Source of the DNA: Dendrocalamus latiflorus
Taxonomy: Eukaryota; Streptophyta; Magnoliopsida; Poales; Poaceae
Assembly (NCBI GenBank): GCA_017311315.1
Contig: CM029617.1
Coordinates: 13,311,455 to 13,375,454, forward strand
DNA length: 64,000 bases
Direction: 5' to 3'
Each line of letters opens with the position of its first letter. The first letter of the stretch is position 1. Positions 22,852-35,689 of this stretch are shown in pieces. Position numbers and translations under genes: made by a program. The notes beneath the pieces were generated by a model. The model saw only the letters and a list, made by a program, of their open reading frames with translations. It had not been told where the DNA came from and searched no databases.

Positions 22852-24750
22852 TGTTAAAGCAAAGTGACAACAAATATGAAGACCACATGAGAAGGTTTAT
22901 GGTTTTTTGTGATAAACTATTATCATTTTATAGGAGTGGAAATTTAGAATTTACAAATTTGCATATTTTTCTGGACAGCTTACAGAAATAGATGATTTTG
23001 AGAAATTTGAGTTATAGAATGATTTAATGACCTAGGTCAGTGGTTATAAGTCGTATGAGATGTGTTATTGCTAATGTGGGTCAAGTTGTGAAGAACTTGT
23101 GTTCAAAAATGATTTCTTTGTCTTTGAATATACAGGGTTGTTGGAGTCAATTATTGTCAACGACGAGGAATGGGGCTATGCTCATGGAGGAGCCATGACC
23201 CAGAACGATCAATGATGCCGGATGAGATGGTGAGCTCAAGCATGACACGAGAAAGATGGCAAATGTTGAAGGAAAGCTCAAATGGCAGGTTTGCACTATA
23301 TAGCTTGGTCGGTCCAAGTGAGGCACGATCCAATGGAACAGAAACAGGAGAGACTTGCCGACACGTGGTAAGCTAGTGGTACACCTACACGTGTCAAGTA
23401 TGATGATTACATGCAATGGAAGAAGATGACCGGATTAAGAAAGGGTATTTTGATAGTTTGACCATAATACCGGAAAATACCTTGAAGCAAAACCACGACG
23501 CTTGAGCGGCACATGGAAGAACAGTTTAGGTCAAAGAGAAGCTGTGAAGATCAAGTTGTATCAAGGCTAAGGACTTAGTAGATTCGGCCTTATGTGCTTT
23601 GAAAAGTGTGCATAAGTGAAGTGTGTGCGTTAAAATCTGTGTGTGTGGGGTTATCGGGTTCCTCTATTATGCTAAGTAGATAGTATCCACTAAAATTAGA
23701 TGTGGCTGGTTAGCCTATTTATTTAAGGGGTTGTGATAGATACTTGTGGTTAACCAGCCAGCCATCCACTCTTAAGACCAAGTGTTCATGAGTTCTAAGG
23801 TTAGGATTTGAGAGAAGTTGAGTATTGTGGTGTGTTCTCTTGTCCTCCAAGTGTAGTGGCTGTTAAACCTTTATTCTAAAGTAGCAATACATCAGTCTCT
23901 TGTTCATCTCCTTGAATCTCTTTTGTGTTGATTGATTTGTTCTTAATTTGGTTGGTTTTTCTTCTTCTCTCTCGCCTTCTTGATCTTACCGTGCCAAGGA
24001 TATGCAAAAGATAGAGATAACTCTAGAAATCAATTTCCACCCATCTAGGCATTTGGTTGGCAAGTTCATGAAGAAACATGGTTTTTGCTCTTTTTGGCCT
24101 TTCCGGGTAATTTCTTGATCTAGATATTTATACCTTGATTTATTTGGTGTTCTTGATTTTTGAGATATGTGATAATATATCTAGAGCATCTTAGCCATTA
24201 CTCACTCACGAGTAAGTCATATTCACCATTTGTGGTTTTTGACCCTTTTTGGTGCAATCTGCATTCAAAAGGAAAAATATCAAAACTTTGGCAATGGTTT
24301 TCTTAATCATTATTGTAATAAGTTCCCGATATCCTCGAGAAGGTCCATACCAAATTTCAAGTGATTTGGAATTTTGATTTGAGAGTTAGCTTAATTTTAA
24401 GTTTTGGTGTGGTTTGGCGCAATAGAGCTTCACGAACTAAAAGATTCCAATTCTCTCAAGTTATTTCAGGTTTTTTGGTTGGAATAGATTCTTAAGGTTA
24501 TGAACTAGTTTTTTTTTCAAATTTTAAATCTTTTGGATCGACATATAAAAAGTTTCATGATTTTTTGGATTTAAAATAATGCTGTTTTTCACTATTCGTG
24601 GGTTGAAATCTCTATAACACCGAGAATTTTTGGATTTTTGACTTCTTGATCTTCATAATTTTTCATAGCTATTGAAGTGAATATTAAGGGATACTTATGG
24701 GAAAATTTGACAGCACCATTCACCCCCTCTACTGCTATACCGGTCCTACA
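22852..24750 (+). repeat. 5' LTR of the SIRE-like element
   Basis: It ends cggtcctaca immediately before the primer site. The left edge is placed at a TG near where similarity to the 3' LTR stops and could be off by tens of bases. Confidence 0.65.
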
Positions 24751-24752
24751 AG

Positions 24753-24764
24753 TGGTATTAGAGC
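24753..24764 (+). promoter_or_regulatory. Primer-binding site, tRNA-iMet type
   Basis: tggtattagagc differs by one base from the canonical plant initiator-Met primer site tggtatcagagc. It lies two bases after the LTR. Confidence 0.8.
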
Positions 24765-25384
24765 CCGATTAGCTCTTCTCATAGATCTTTACCGGTCTTA
24801 GTAGCCATGGCATCAGACAAGTACTTTACCAAGCCATTCATGTTTGATGGACTTGATTTTTCATATTGCAAGTCTCGCATGCATGCTTACGTTGAGGCTT
24901 AAGGGCACGCAATTTGGCTCAAAGTCAGGAATCCTTATGCGGTGCCGGCCAATTACGATGTGATCTCTCCCGATGTGGAGGCAAATAGCAAGGCACATAA
25001 CTTCTTGATTCAAGGGCTTAGTAGATTTGAATATGAGCATATTGCTCACTTGAGATCTACTCACAAGATCAAGGAAGTGAAATAGAACCAACTCAAGAAA
25101 AGTACTCAAAGATTAAACAAAGACCTGATGAATCTTTGGATGAGTTATGAGAAAAATTTTCAAAGATCATCCATGATTTACGTGCTATTGACCTTGTGTT
25201 TTTCTAAGTTTGAGAATGCACACAAACTCTTAGGTGCTCTTATGTGAGAGTTTGGGGGATGAAGATCACTTCTATCAATAACAATACTGTCATGAGTGAG
25301 CTTATCATGGATAAACTTTACTTGAGGTTGAAGACGTACGAGATTGACTCCATCTCAAGTCTCCCCAAGATAGAGTTGATGGCT

Positions 25385-28300
25385 TGTAACATCCCAAAAA
25401 TCCTCTTTCTGAAAATGTTAATTTCAAATTAATTATTTTAAAGCATTTGAACTTTAGTTGGATTTATCTGAGTTTATTTCAAAATCAAAAGTAAGAAAAT
25501 GTATTCTAAATATTTTATTAAAGCCAAAAAGAGTTTATTTTACTCTCCCCAACCTTCCCTAAATTTTAAAATAGTTTTAAAGAATTTTTTGGAATTAAAA
25601 ATCAATTTTTAAAAGTTAAAAAAGTATTTTAAGTTTAAAAAACTAAATACCAACATTAGTTGGAAATATTTTTATTAAGTCCAAAATGTCACCAGGAGCT
25701 TCTGTGAATTTTCCTGGAATTTTTGGAAGTATTTTCATATTTTTCTGAGCTTTATTGAATTTCCTAGCTTTTCCTGAAAATCAAAATCAAATTCTAAAAA
25801 TAAAAACCCCAAACCCCCCTCCGGCCGACGCGTGGACGGCCCAGATCCGCCCACGTCGCCGCCCGGTCGAATCCTGGCTGCTCCCCCTATCCCACCGCCA
25901 AGCGGGCCCGGCCCGTCAACCACCCCGCCTACTCCCTCCTCCCGCCCGACGCGTGGACGGCTCGGATGAGCCGAGTCCCCGCCTCGGTCAATCGCCGCCG
26001 TCCCCTCCCACTTAAACGCACCCGTCGCCCGATCTGCCTCCCCTGCCACACGGCTCCATCCTAGCCACCCCGTGCCACCCGCTCTCTCCTTCTCCTCCTC
26101 TGACTGCACGCGGGCCCCGCCTGCCAGCACCATCTTCCCCACCGCGCCGCCTCCTTCCTTTCTTCTCTCCTCCTCTTTCCTTCTTTGCGCCGGCGACCGA
26201 ATCCCCGCTGATCCCGTCCTTCCTTTCCCGATTCCTCTCGGTTTTGGAAAGCGTGAATCGTGCGGATTCCAATACCCGCGCCCCTTTCCTTCCTCACCCC
26301 TTCCTTTCCTTTTTGGCTCCACCCGAATGACCGCCGGCCGCCGAGATCTTCGGTGAGCAATTGCGCGCCCGTGCTCCCCCTCCGCCCCTATAAAAGCCCC
26401 CCTCGGCTCCGCCTCCTTCCGCACCACCTCCTGCTGCTCTCCCCCTCCCTTCCCGAGCACCGTAGCGCCCCGCCACCGTGCCCCTCTCTCTCTCCGAGCT
26501 CCGCCGCTCTCTGGTGAGCGATCGCCGCCGCCTCGGACCTCCCCAGAGCCCGCCGCAACCCTAAGCATCCCTGCATCGGTGCGAAGCTCTACAGCCCCTC
26601 GGCCAAGCCTTCCCGCCGTCGGAACGCCGCCGCACCGGAGCACCCGAGCCTTCTCTGCCGCTCCCTCGCCGCCGGCACCATCGTCTCCGTCTACCTCTGC
26701 CCAGCCCCCTCCAGTAGATACCTCAAAAGGTATACTTACCCTATACGGGTAAGCAACACCCGTGAGCTCAGATGGTTATCAGCGTTATCTCTTCCTTCCC
26801 CCGGTTCCCTCGGCGCGCGTTCGAGCCCCTGGCTCCGCAGCGCTTAGGTTGAGCCTTTCTTTTTTCGTTGCCGTCGGACAGCCGGACCCTACTCATCACC
26901 GACCGCTGGTCTAAGAGGTTGCTGACGTCTGGGCCCCACCCGTCTGTGCTGGCCACTGACGTATGGGCCCAGAGCCCAAATGGTCCCACCTGTCAGTGAC
27001 CAACAACTCGTATGGCCACTGACAGAGGGGTCCCACTTGTCAGAGATCGAACGCAGTACTCACTGTCATGTGGGTCCTACCTGTCATAGACACAGAATAA
27101 ACAATAAAAGAAAATAATAAAATGTAAAGTATGCAGTGGGACCCACTTGTCAGAAATTTGACAATTTATGGATTTAGTTGAACTGAGATTTTTAAACAGG
27201 CATAACTTATTTATTTTAACTCCAAATTAAGCCGTTCAAATTTCTAAATTTTTCTAAAATCATAAACTACTCAAATATACACTCTTTTTGAATTTTAGTT
27301 GAATTTTGTTTTGTTGCCTCTATCTTTTTGCGCGTAGATTCCACTGTTGCCGAAGATTTCTCCGCTCCCCAGCAAGAAGACCCAGAGAGAGTGCAAGAAG
27401 GCAAGTCTCCTTTGATCATTTTGAACCTATGTTTGCAAAATGTTTTAATTATTTTAAAGTTATGTGCATCGCTATTTACATAGAATCTTAATTTCGACTT
27501 AGCAAGATAATTAAACCAATTATTGTTATGCCTCAATTGAAGTTGAATGCCATGTACCTTTGTAACCTTAGGATTTCCTTTGTCTCAATATTGAGATTAT
27601 TATTAAATCTTTGATAATTATTAGAACGGTAATAAAATGCTTATTCATGCTATTTAACCTTTGTAACCTTGGAAAATGGGAAATTATAATTCTTTTTAAC
27701 TAGTCTTTGTATCTGAAAATTAGTGGCGATTGGAGTTGCCACTGTTCTTTTAAAATAAAATAAAATGTGAAAATTGTTTTAGACCAGGGCGGATGGTTGG
27801 ATTGGTTTGGTGCAGTTAGCACGAGACTTTGTAAAGTGTATGTTCTGCCGTAGTCAATTAAGGACCGACGCTTGTGATTGTCTAGATTGAGCACTACCGT
27901 ACAACCCTGAGTTTATATGGGTATGACGTAGCTGATTAACTCATGATAGTCTAGTTTAGGTGCCACCAGTGGAAAGTGGGTGCCAGGGATTTACTGGTTA
28001 TTTACAGTGAGGGACAGGGATTTACTGTACTCATATGGCGCAAGAGGGGGCTTCAGACTGGGTGGATTTAACTCTTCTGCGGTGAAACCTCAGCGGGTGG
28101 TGTCTAGCTAGACTAGAGGGAGGAAAAGGCTTTGTGATACTTTATTTGTGTCTCATGCCAAAGGAAGCGTGGTGACTATTAAGATAATTTATCTCTTGGG
28201 GGTAAAGTTGTACAACCTCTGCAGAGTGTCAAACTATTCGAATAGCCGTGCCACGGTCAAGGGCGGGCAAGGAATGCATTCACATGGTAGATCTTTGGTT

Positions 28301-28997
28301 TTTGTTTTAAAAACAAAGTTTTGGTAATTCGAGAGTGGAGGGAACTCTCGGAAGGGAATCCTGGCGGTTGTAGCCAGTGTGGGTGGATGTAACCCGCATT
28401 TCTAAATTTTATGGGTTAGAGTTGGTTAACTAGTGTTGGTGGATAGAACCTTCATTGTAAAATGCTTATTAGTTTTAGTTAAAGCATTTACTTTGTTAAA
28501 GCAATGCCTTCGAAAATATTTAATGTTATTTGAAATAAAATATTGCTTTGTGCAAAAGAACCATATAGCCTTCCTTTGTTAAGCCTTGCATCTACTGCAT
28601 TTTTCCCAAGACTTGCGGAGTACTTTATGTAGTCACATGCTGCACTAAAAAAATCAACTCAGAGGAATACGAAGCCCAAGATGGAGACTACGAGTACTTC
28701 GCGTGTGGATTCGACGAAGGATTCCCAGAGTACTAGGTCGCGCTTCCCCAGTCAATTTCCTGTGGCGTATTGATGGGTCTTCGCTGGATTTATTTCTGTT
28801 TCCGCTGTGTTTTGTGAGTGTGTGAGGTCTTGAAACCTCATATGTAATAATGAGACTTGCGGTCTGTACTCTTTACTATTGTAATAAACATCGTTAGTTA
28901 TGTAATCATCACTGTTTGACTGTGTGCACTAGCTTTGATCTGGGACTAGTGCTGTAATACACAGAGGGTCTGGATTCAGAAATCCAGGGTCCCGACA
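25385..28997 (+). mobile_element. 3.6-kb solo LTR in the copia gag
   Basis: It begins tgtaacatccc, ends gggtcccgaca, and is flanked by an exact 5-bp duplication tggct (25380-25384, 28998-29002). The gag frame reads across the joined site, which confirms the boundaries. There is no internal primer site, polypurine tract or pol, so it is a solo LTR left by recombination. The GC-rich first third (25800-26700) has a tataaaag box at 26391, the expected LTR promoter. The length and termini suit long-LTR Ty3/gypsy elements (Tekay/RIRE3 type), but no coding part is left to prove it. Confidence 0.87.
26391..26398 (+). promoter_or_regulatory. TATA box of the solo LTR
   Basis: tataaaag in a GC-rich setting (cccctataaaagccccc), about 1 kb into the LTR. 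It is the likely start region for LTR transcription and could drive read-through into the surrounding DNA. Confidence 0.5.
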
Positions 28998-31089
28998 TGG
29001 CTTTAGTGGTTGACCTTTCTCAGAGCAGCTCTTCTAATTCTTTGGATTTTGGCTCATTTGGACTTTCCCTATCCACTTTGCACTCCTTGAGTGATGAACA
29101 TCTAGAGAAGCTACCTAATGATGACTTAGCTCACCTATCCACTAAATTCATAAGAGTATACAACAAAGTGAGAACAAGAGGAGAGGTGGCCCTGCCACTT
29201 GCTTTGAGTGTGGTGAGTCAAATCACATTCGAATAAAGTACCCTAAGCTGAAGGGCAAGGAGGAGAAGGATTTTTGGAGGCGTCCTCAAGCTCGAGACGT
29301 GAAGGTCAAGAAGCCTAACTACCAGAAGTTCGTCAACTGGGTCCTTGCCACTCTTGAGAACATTGACATGAGCGATGTGGACTTAGGGACGGAGGACGAC
29401 GAGGACAATACCCATAGTAAGAAGGTCTAGGACTTTACCGGCATATGCTTTATGGCTAAGGGTAGCAATGATGTCGACTCCTCCGACAAGCCCTACAGTG
29501 GCCCCAACAAGGTACGTCCTTCCTCCAAAGTAATAAAATATGCTCTTGTTGCAACTAAACAACAACTAAAGAAACAAGCTAAAATGATTATGAATCAAGC
29601 ATTATGATGACAACTTGAACCTAGAAATTGTTAGGCTCAAATCAATTAATCCTGATGATTGTAAACCTTGCTTATGCTTGCATGATGAATTGTCAATTCT
29701 GAAATCTGCTTATTCCTCTATTGTTGATCAACTTAAGAATGCTTTAGATGAACTAGATTATCTCAAATCAAGTTATGATCATGTTTGCTTGGATGCTATT
29801 ATTTTAGATGTAATTCCTGTAGATGCTATTCCTTCTTCATGTTCAAATTGTGTTTTACTTGAGATAAAATTATATAGTGCTCTTAAGGAATTGCACAAAT
29901 ATTATCCTAGTCATACTTGCTCTCATTGTGAGGATAACAAAATCAAAATGAAAGTAATGACTGAAGTGGTTATTCATTCTATGGCTACAACTTGTGAAAA
30001 TTATCCTAGGCTCACAATTGAGATAGATGCTCTTAACAAAACTCTTGAGGAGAAAGCTATAACTGAAAAGTCCATTGCAATGACTACGACTAAAAAAGTG
30101 ATTGATTCTATTTCTTGTACATTTTGTGCTGAGATTGTTAGTGATTTAGATGAAATGCTTGAGCCCTTTAGGGTTAAGTACAAGGAGCATTTTTCTAGGT
30201 TAGAAATTCTCCTTATGTGTCTTGTGAGGTTCTGAAACTTGAGGTAGCTGTCTATAAAGAAAGATATGCTAGGGAAACTAAGTAAAATGAGTGTGTCATA
30301 TGTGAGAATCTAACCAAAGAAAATTACTACCTCAAAAATATCTTTGAGATATTTTCTAGTGGGAAGAAGAATCTCAATATTTTTTCTTAGACCAATCTAA
30401 GATGAGTGTGAAGAAAAGAGGCTTAGGATTCAACTCTTTAGAGCATTCTAAGAACCACACACCTATTGTTATGAGGGTTATTGAGAGTGGCAAGTTTGAG
30501 GTGAAACATCTTGAGCTATCTAAGACTGTCTTTAGATCTATAGGTTTTGCTCAAACCCCTTCTAGTAAGACATGTGCTTCTTCCTCATCAGGTCAAACCC
30601 CTCAAAAGGTCAACTACCATTGCACCTTCTGCAAGAAGAATGGCCACATAGTTGAGTTTTGTTTCTGTAGAGCTAAGAATGGCCACATAGTTGAGTTTTG
30701 TTTCTGTAGAGCTAAGGTTAAGATGAAAGAGAGAGAGTGTGCTTTGAGGTCCATTAGAAGAGCTTTTTTTACCCATGAGTGTCTTTAGATCCAGACAGCC
30801 TATCTTTCCTTCTAGACATGTCTATGTTTGTATATGACTTTTTTTTTACTCCTTTGGTAGCTCTAGGTAGTACTTTGGGTTAGGATATCGTGAGAGTAGA
30901 CCACAGGTAGCACCTAGTCAGGGGAGTACCAGCCTTTTGGTAGGCAATGATTATTTTTCTAACCATTTCATTTCTACTTCTACTACTATTCCTAGATGTT
31001 GTGTAGCTCAGTACTGGATTGCCGAGTCTTTTATCACTAACCCAGTATCGAGGCACAGATGTTTCTTGCTTATGCCTTGTAGGTCCGGC

Positions 31090-34000
31090 GTACAAGTAAG
31101 GAGGACGTGTGGCTTGTTGACACCAGGTGTTTTTAACACATGACCGAAGATTCTAGATGGTTCTCCTCCCTCACATGTGCATTTGGCAATGAGTTGATCA
31201 CATTTATGGATGCTTCTACGGAGACCGTGATAGCCAAGGACACAGTGCGTGTCAACAATAACTTCATGCTTATAGACGTCGCTTTAGTAAGTAAGCTGAG
31301 GTATAATCTACTATCTGTCTTCTAGTTTCTTGATGAGGGTCTAGAAGTAAGGTTCAAGAGTGGTGAGTGTAGAGTTCTAGACTCCTTAGGTAAGTATGTC
31401 TTTGGGATCTTTAGGTTTGAAAGGATCTTTAGTGCTGATTTCAGTGTTTTGTGGCTTCTGACTCTCATGAGTTAGTGTTGTGGCATTGTAGGCTTAGACA
31501 CACAAGCTTCGACAACATGGGTAGAGTTAGTAGCAAGAATCTGATTAGAGGACTACCTAGGCTTAAGAGTGTTAGAGATCTAGTGTAACATGGTAAAATG
31601 ATTTCTGCTTTTCATCCACCTCTTCCTTTAGTAATGACTAATGGAGTTGGACTGCTTCTTCACTTAGACATAGTTGGTCCTTCTAGAGTGTAGTATATAG
31701 AAGGAAAGTGGTATGTGCTTGTCATTATAGATAACTATTCTAGGTGTTCTTTGGTGTATTTTCTAGTTTCTAAAGATGGGGCCTTTGGTTGCTTTAAAGA
31801 GTTGAACCTTAGACTAGTAGTTGATCTCCCAGGGGCCTTGAGAGTCATTAGGAGTGACAATAATATAGAATTCAAGAACTCATCCTTTATAACTTTCTGC
31901 ACTAAGAGAGGATTGGAGCACCAGTTCTCCTTACATAGAGTCCTTCGGTAGAATGGAGTTGCAGAAAGAAAGAATAGCTCTTGTAGAGATGGTTAGGACT
32001 ATGTTAGATGAGCACAGCACTCCTAAGAGGTTTGGGCTAAAGCGATCTCTAGTTTTTGCTATGTGTCCAATAGGGGTTTTCTTGAAATCGGCCAAGACAT
32101 CTTTTGAGCTTAGATTTGGTCATAGGCCTAGCGTCTTTCATTTTAAGATTTTTGGTTGCAAGTGTTTCATTCTTAAACATTGCAACTTAGATAAATTTGA
32201 ATCAAGATGTTATGATGTCATTTTCCTTAGATATCCTACTCATTCTCATGGCTATCATGTATTTAATTTGGATACTAACAAAATTGTTGAGACTTGTGAA
32301 ATCACTTTTGATGAGACTAGTCTTGATACTAGACCTAACGGTGCAGGTACATAGGTACACAGTAATAGGGTGAGTATCTTTATCAACGACAACTCTAACA
32401 TAGAGGATGAGGACCCAATCCATCCTCTAGTCACTCCTGAGTTGGTTGGAGAGTCTGCTTCTACTTCTCCAGCTTCAACAGTGCAACTGCCTCCCACCTT
32501 CACCAGCGCTTCAAATGGCTCTGCTCCTTCCTCTACAACCCACGAGGTAGATGCTACATTTGCACCAGGATCTCCTCTTCATATTTAATGACAACATCCT
32601 CCAGAGTAGATGATTATGGATCTCCATGAGACAGTTACTCACTCTAGGTTTATTTCTCGTGATTCTCATTCATATTCTGCTTTTGTTACATCTTTTAAAC
32701 CCCGAGATATCACCTATGCTTTATTTGATTCCTCTTGGGTCAATGCCATGAATGAAGAACTTGAAAATTTTGAAAGAAACCAAGTCTAAACCTTAGTTGA
32801 AACTCCACCTAATCATAGTGTAATTGGAACAAAATGGGTTTTTAAAAATAAGCAAAGTGAGGTTAGATTAGTAATTCGCAACAAGGCTAGGATTGTAGCT
32901 AAAGGGTATTCCCAAGTAGAAAAATTAGACTTTGAGAGACCTTTGCTCCTGTAGCTAAATTAGAAGCCATTCGTATATTGCTAGCATTCGCGGAGTCTAA
33001 GGGCATTATGTTTTTTCAAATAGATGTTAAGAGTGTTTTTCTTAATGGTTTCATAGAAGAAAAGATCTATGTTAAGCAACCATTTGGCTTTGAAAATCCC
33101 AAGTTCTCAAACCATATTTGTAAGCTCTCCAAAGTCTTGTATGGATTGAAGCAAATTCATAGAGTTGGTATGATAGGCTTAAGAGTTTCTTGCTCAAGAA
33201 TGATTTCAAAATGGGAATGGTAGATAAAATATTATTCACTCTCAGGCATGATAGTGAGTTCTTACTTGTTTAGATTTATGTGGATGACATCATATTCGGT
33301 GGTTCTTCTCATACATTGGTATCTAGATTTCAGATTCTATGAATAGAGAATTCGAGATGAGTATGATGGGTGAACTGACCTTTTTTTTAATCTTCAAGTC
33401 AAGCAACTGAAAGAAGGGATTTTTATTCATCAAAGCAAGTACACAAATGACCTTCTTTGGTGTTTCGACATGGGAAGCAGCAAGCTAATGTCTACTCTCA
33501 TTACCACTTCTGTGATTTCAGATCCTGATGAGGATGGAGAGCTCGTGGACTAGAAGGAGTACCACAGCATGATCAACTCTCTCCTTTACCTCATGGTGTC
33601 GAGGCTAGACATACATTTTGTTATAAGTTTGTGCACTCGATTTCAGGCTTCTCCTTATGTCTCTCATCATCAAGCAGTGCGTCGCAAATTCAGGTACCTT
33701 CGGGGCACTCTTGACTTTGGACTCTAGTATTCGTCTAATTCTGTACACTCCATTCGGGCTTTTTTTGATGCTGATTTTATGGGGTGTATAGTAGATAGGA
33801 AAACTATTTCTGGCATTTGTCATTTCTTAGACACATCACTTATCTCTTGGTCTTCTAGGAAGTAGTTATTTGTTGAACAATCCATTACTGAGGTGGAGTA
33901 TGTAGCTACACTAGTAGTTGCTCTCAGGTGTTCTGAATCTTATGTACTTTACGGGACTATAGGTTGGCTTTATATAGTATTCCTCTTTTCTGTGACAACA

Positions 34001-34230
34001 TTAGCGCCATAAACAATGCCAAAAACCCAGTGCAACACTCTAGGACCAAGCACATTGACATTATATACCATTTTCTTAGAGACCATGTAGAGAAAAGATG
34101 TTGTTGTGCTTCACTTTGTAGAGTCTAAGCAGCAGGTAGCGGATATTTTCACTAAGGCTCTTGATTCATCTCTTTTTGCTTGTTTGCAGAGAGAGTTAGA
34201 GGTTATTAGTCCTTTTGGCCTATTTTGAGG
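31090..34230 (+). pseudogene. SIRE-like pol remnant (PR-IN-RT-RH)
   Basis: Domains are in Ty1/copia order. A protease-like LVDT stretch lies at about 31110. The pre-integrase and integrase core (LHLDIVGPS, VIIDNYSRCSLVYFL, NGVAERKN) lie at 31470-31980. Reverse transcriptase spans 32740-33560 (GTKWVFKNK, FFQIDVKSVFLNGFIEEKIY, YVDDIIFGGSS) and RNase H 33560-34150 (NSLLYLMVSRLDI, NAKNPVQHSRTKHIDI). More than ten stops or frame changes were seen. The intact frame is not reconstructable by eye and is not written here. Confidence 0.82.
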
Positions 34231-35689
34231 TGGAGTTTGACTCTTTTGCACTCATTGTTTCACACTGCATTTTAAATTTAGCAACGTGCATTGTAATATA
34301 AATACATAGATCTTTGACTATTATCCCTATGTGACATGATATTTTGCCTTACATCTTACCATATCTTGTGCTAGATTGCTAGATTTATTATGTGCTTCTA
34401 TGTATAGCATAGCTTTTGTCATACTAGCTTTATTAAATGTGAAAATTTTGAACTAAATCATATCTTGTTAGATCTTGTGACTGATTTTGCTCAAGTGATC
34501 CTCTCATGATTCATGCCATGTCAAATATGTTAAGTTAAGCCTTGAACCTAAATTGAGCTATAGATTAAGCTATGCTAGTTCTTTATTGAACCATGAGTTA
34601 GAATTAGCTCTTTGTTATTGAACTAAGTCAAGAAAATGAAAAATGATCTCTTTTGTGCGAAAAACTGATCTCACCAATTCTTTCTCATGAGACGACTTGC
34701 TATTGCACTAGACTTGAACTCATGGGGAGTTTCGGATGACCTAGACCACTCTCTTAAGCTTATCGCTTGGGATGGTTGTAGCACGGCTTGAGATCTAGCA
34801 CATGGTTTAGAAAACAAAAATTATGAAAATTGGTTAAATATTAGGAGGCAGTTGTGGATGACTCCTAGTTTAGGGCTTGCTTTGTTAAGATAAAACCAAA
34901 AATGAATTTTAGCAAGTGATAAATGTGCTAAATTTGCTTAATTCTAAGTACTTGAACAAAATAATTCAACATTGAACTTGTAGCACTCTAAATTAACTCA
35001 ATTGTACCTTTTTGGTTCCATTTAGTTTATTAGCATGGCTTTACTCATTTTTTAGATACCTTTGGCTAAACTATGATCTTAAGTAATTTGGCATGCTAAA
35101 AATCTATTTATTTTTCATATTATTGCTCATTTGGCTTTAGCTTTACTATATATAGTTTGCCATAATCTAGAATAGCTATTTAACTAAATATGGATTGGTG
35201 TAATGCTTGTAAAGTCACTTTGAATAATTTTTTATGGCTCCTAATGCTAAAAATAAATAAAATACAACCAATTTATTTCATTCATACTCTATCTTCTTCC
35301 ATGCATCTCGATAATTCTATTGTCAAAGGGGCAGAAAGATTGGTAAAAATGCATACCTTAAGCATGATTTAGCTTTTTGTTTTTGTAAAATCTTGCTAAG
35401 TTAGAGCTCTAATGTTTTTCTATGATTATCTTGATCTTTTTCACCGTGATCAAGGTCAAATAACACAATTGTTCTTTCATACAGACGAGTGAGATTTTCC
35501 TAGTCAATTGGTGGATTTGAAGCTTTTTTTAGAAAACTTGCCAATTTTAGTAGCTTAAGTCTATTTCTGTCTCATATGGTCATTTTTAGCCTTTGTATGC
35601 TTCTTATGACCATTTTGAGCTCTATTTGCAAATTTGCCTTTCTATTGTCTAAAACCACCTCTAAATTGTATTTTTATGAAATTACCAAT
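34231..35689 (+). other. 3' untranslated part of the SIRE-like element
   Basis: AT-rich, without coding capacity. A purine-rich tract, caaaggggcagaaaga, at about 35323 resembles a polypurine tract. If that is the true tract, the 3' LTR would begin near 35340 and the 5' LTR would be truncated at its left end. Confidence 0.5.

Larger units (their letters stand above)
24807..30788 (+). pseudogene. SIRE-like gag remnant
   Basis: It begins with an ATG and MASDKYFTKPFMFDGLDF, soon hits a stop, and continues with the conserved gag blocks AIWLKVRNPYAVPANYDV and RFEYEHIAHLRSTHKIKEVK. The frame is cut at 25384 by a solo LTR and resumes at 28998 in the same local sequence. A CFECGESNH zinc-knuckle piece occurs near 29200, and a later CTFCKKNGHIVEFCF knuckle (30625-30670) is followed by a 36-bp tandem copy of itself. 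Many stops and frame changes make it non-functional. Confidence 0.75.

Noticed and set aside
22852..22860. Target duplication for the SIRE-like element
   Set aside because: The five bases left of 22852 and right of 44631 do not match (catca-like versus gaatg), so none is claimed.
25735..26643. 302-codon minus-strand open frame
   Set aside because: It lies in the GC-rich promoter part of the solo LTR, is Gly/Arg/Glu-rich, and no family or splice support was seen; composition explains it.
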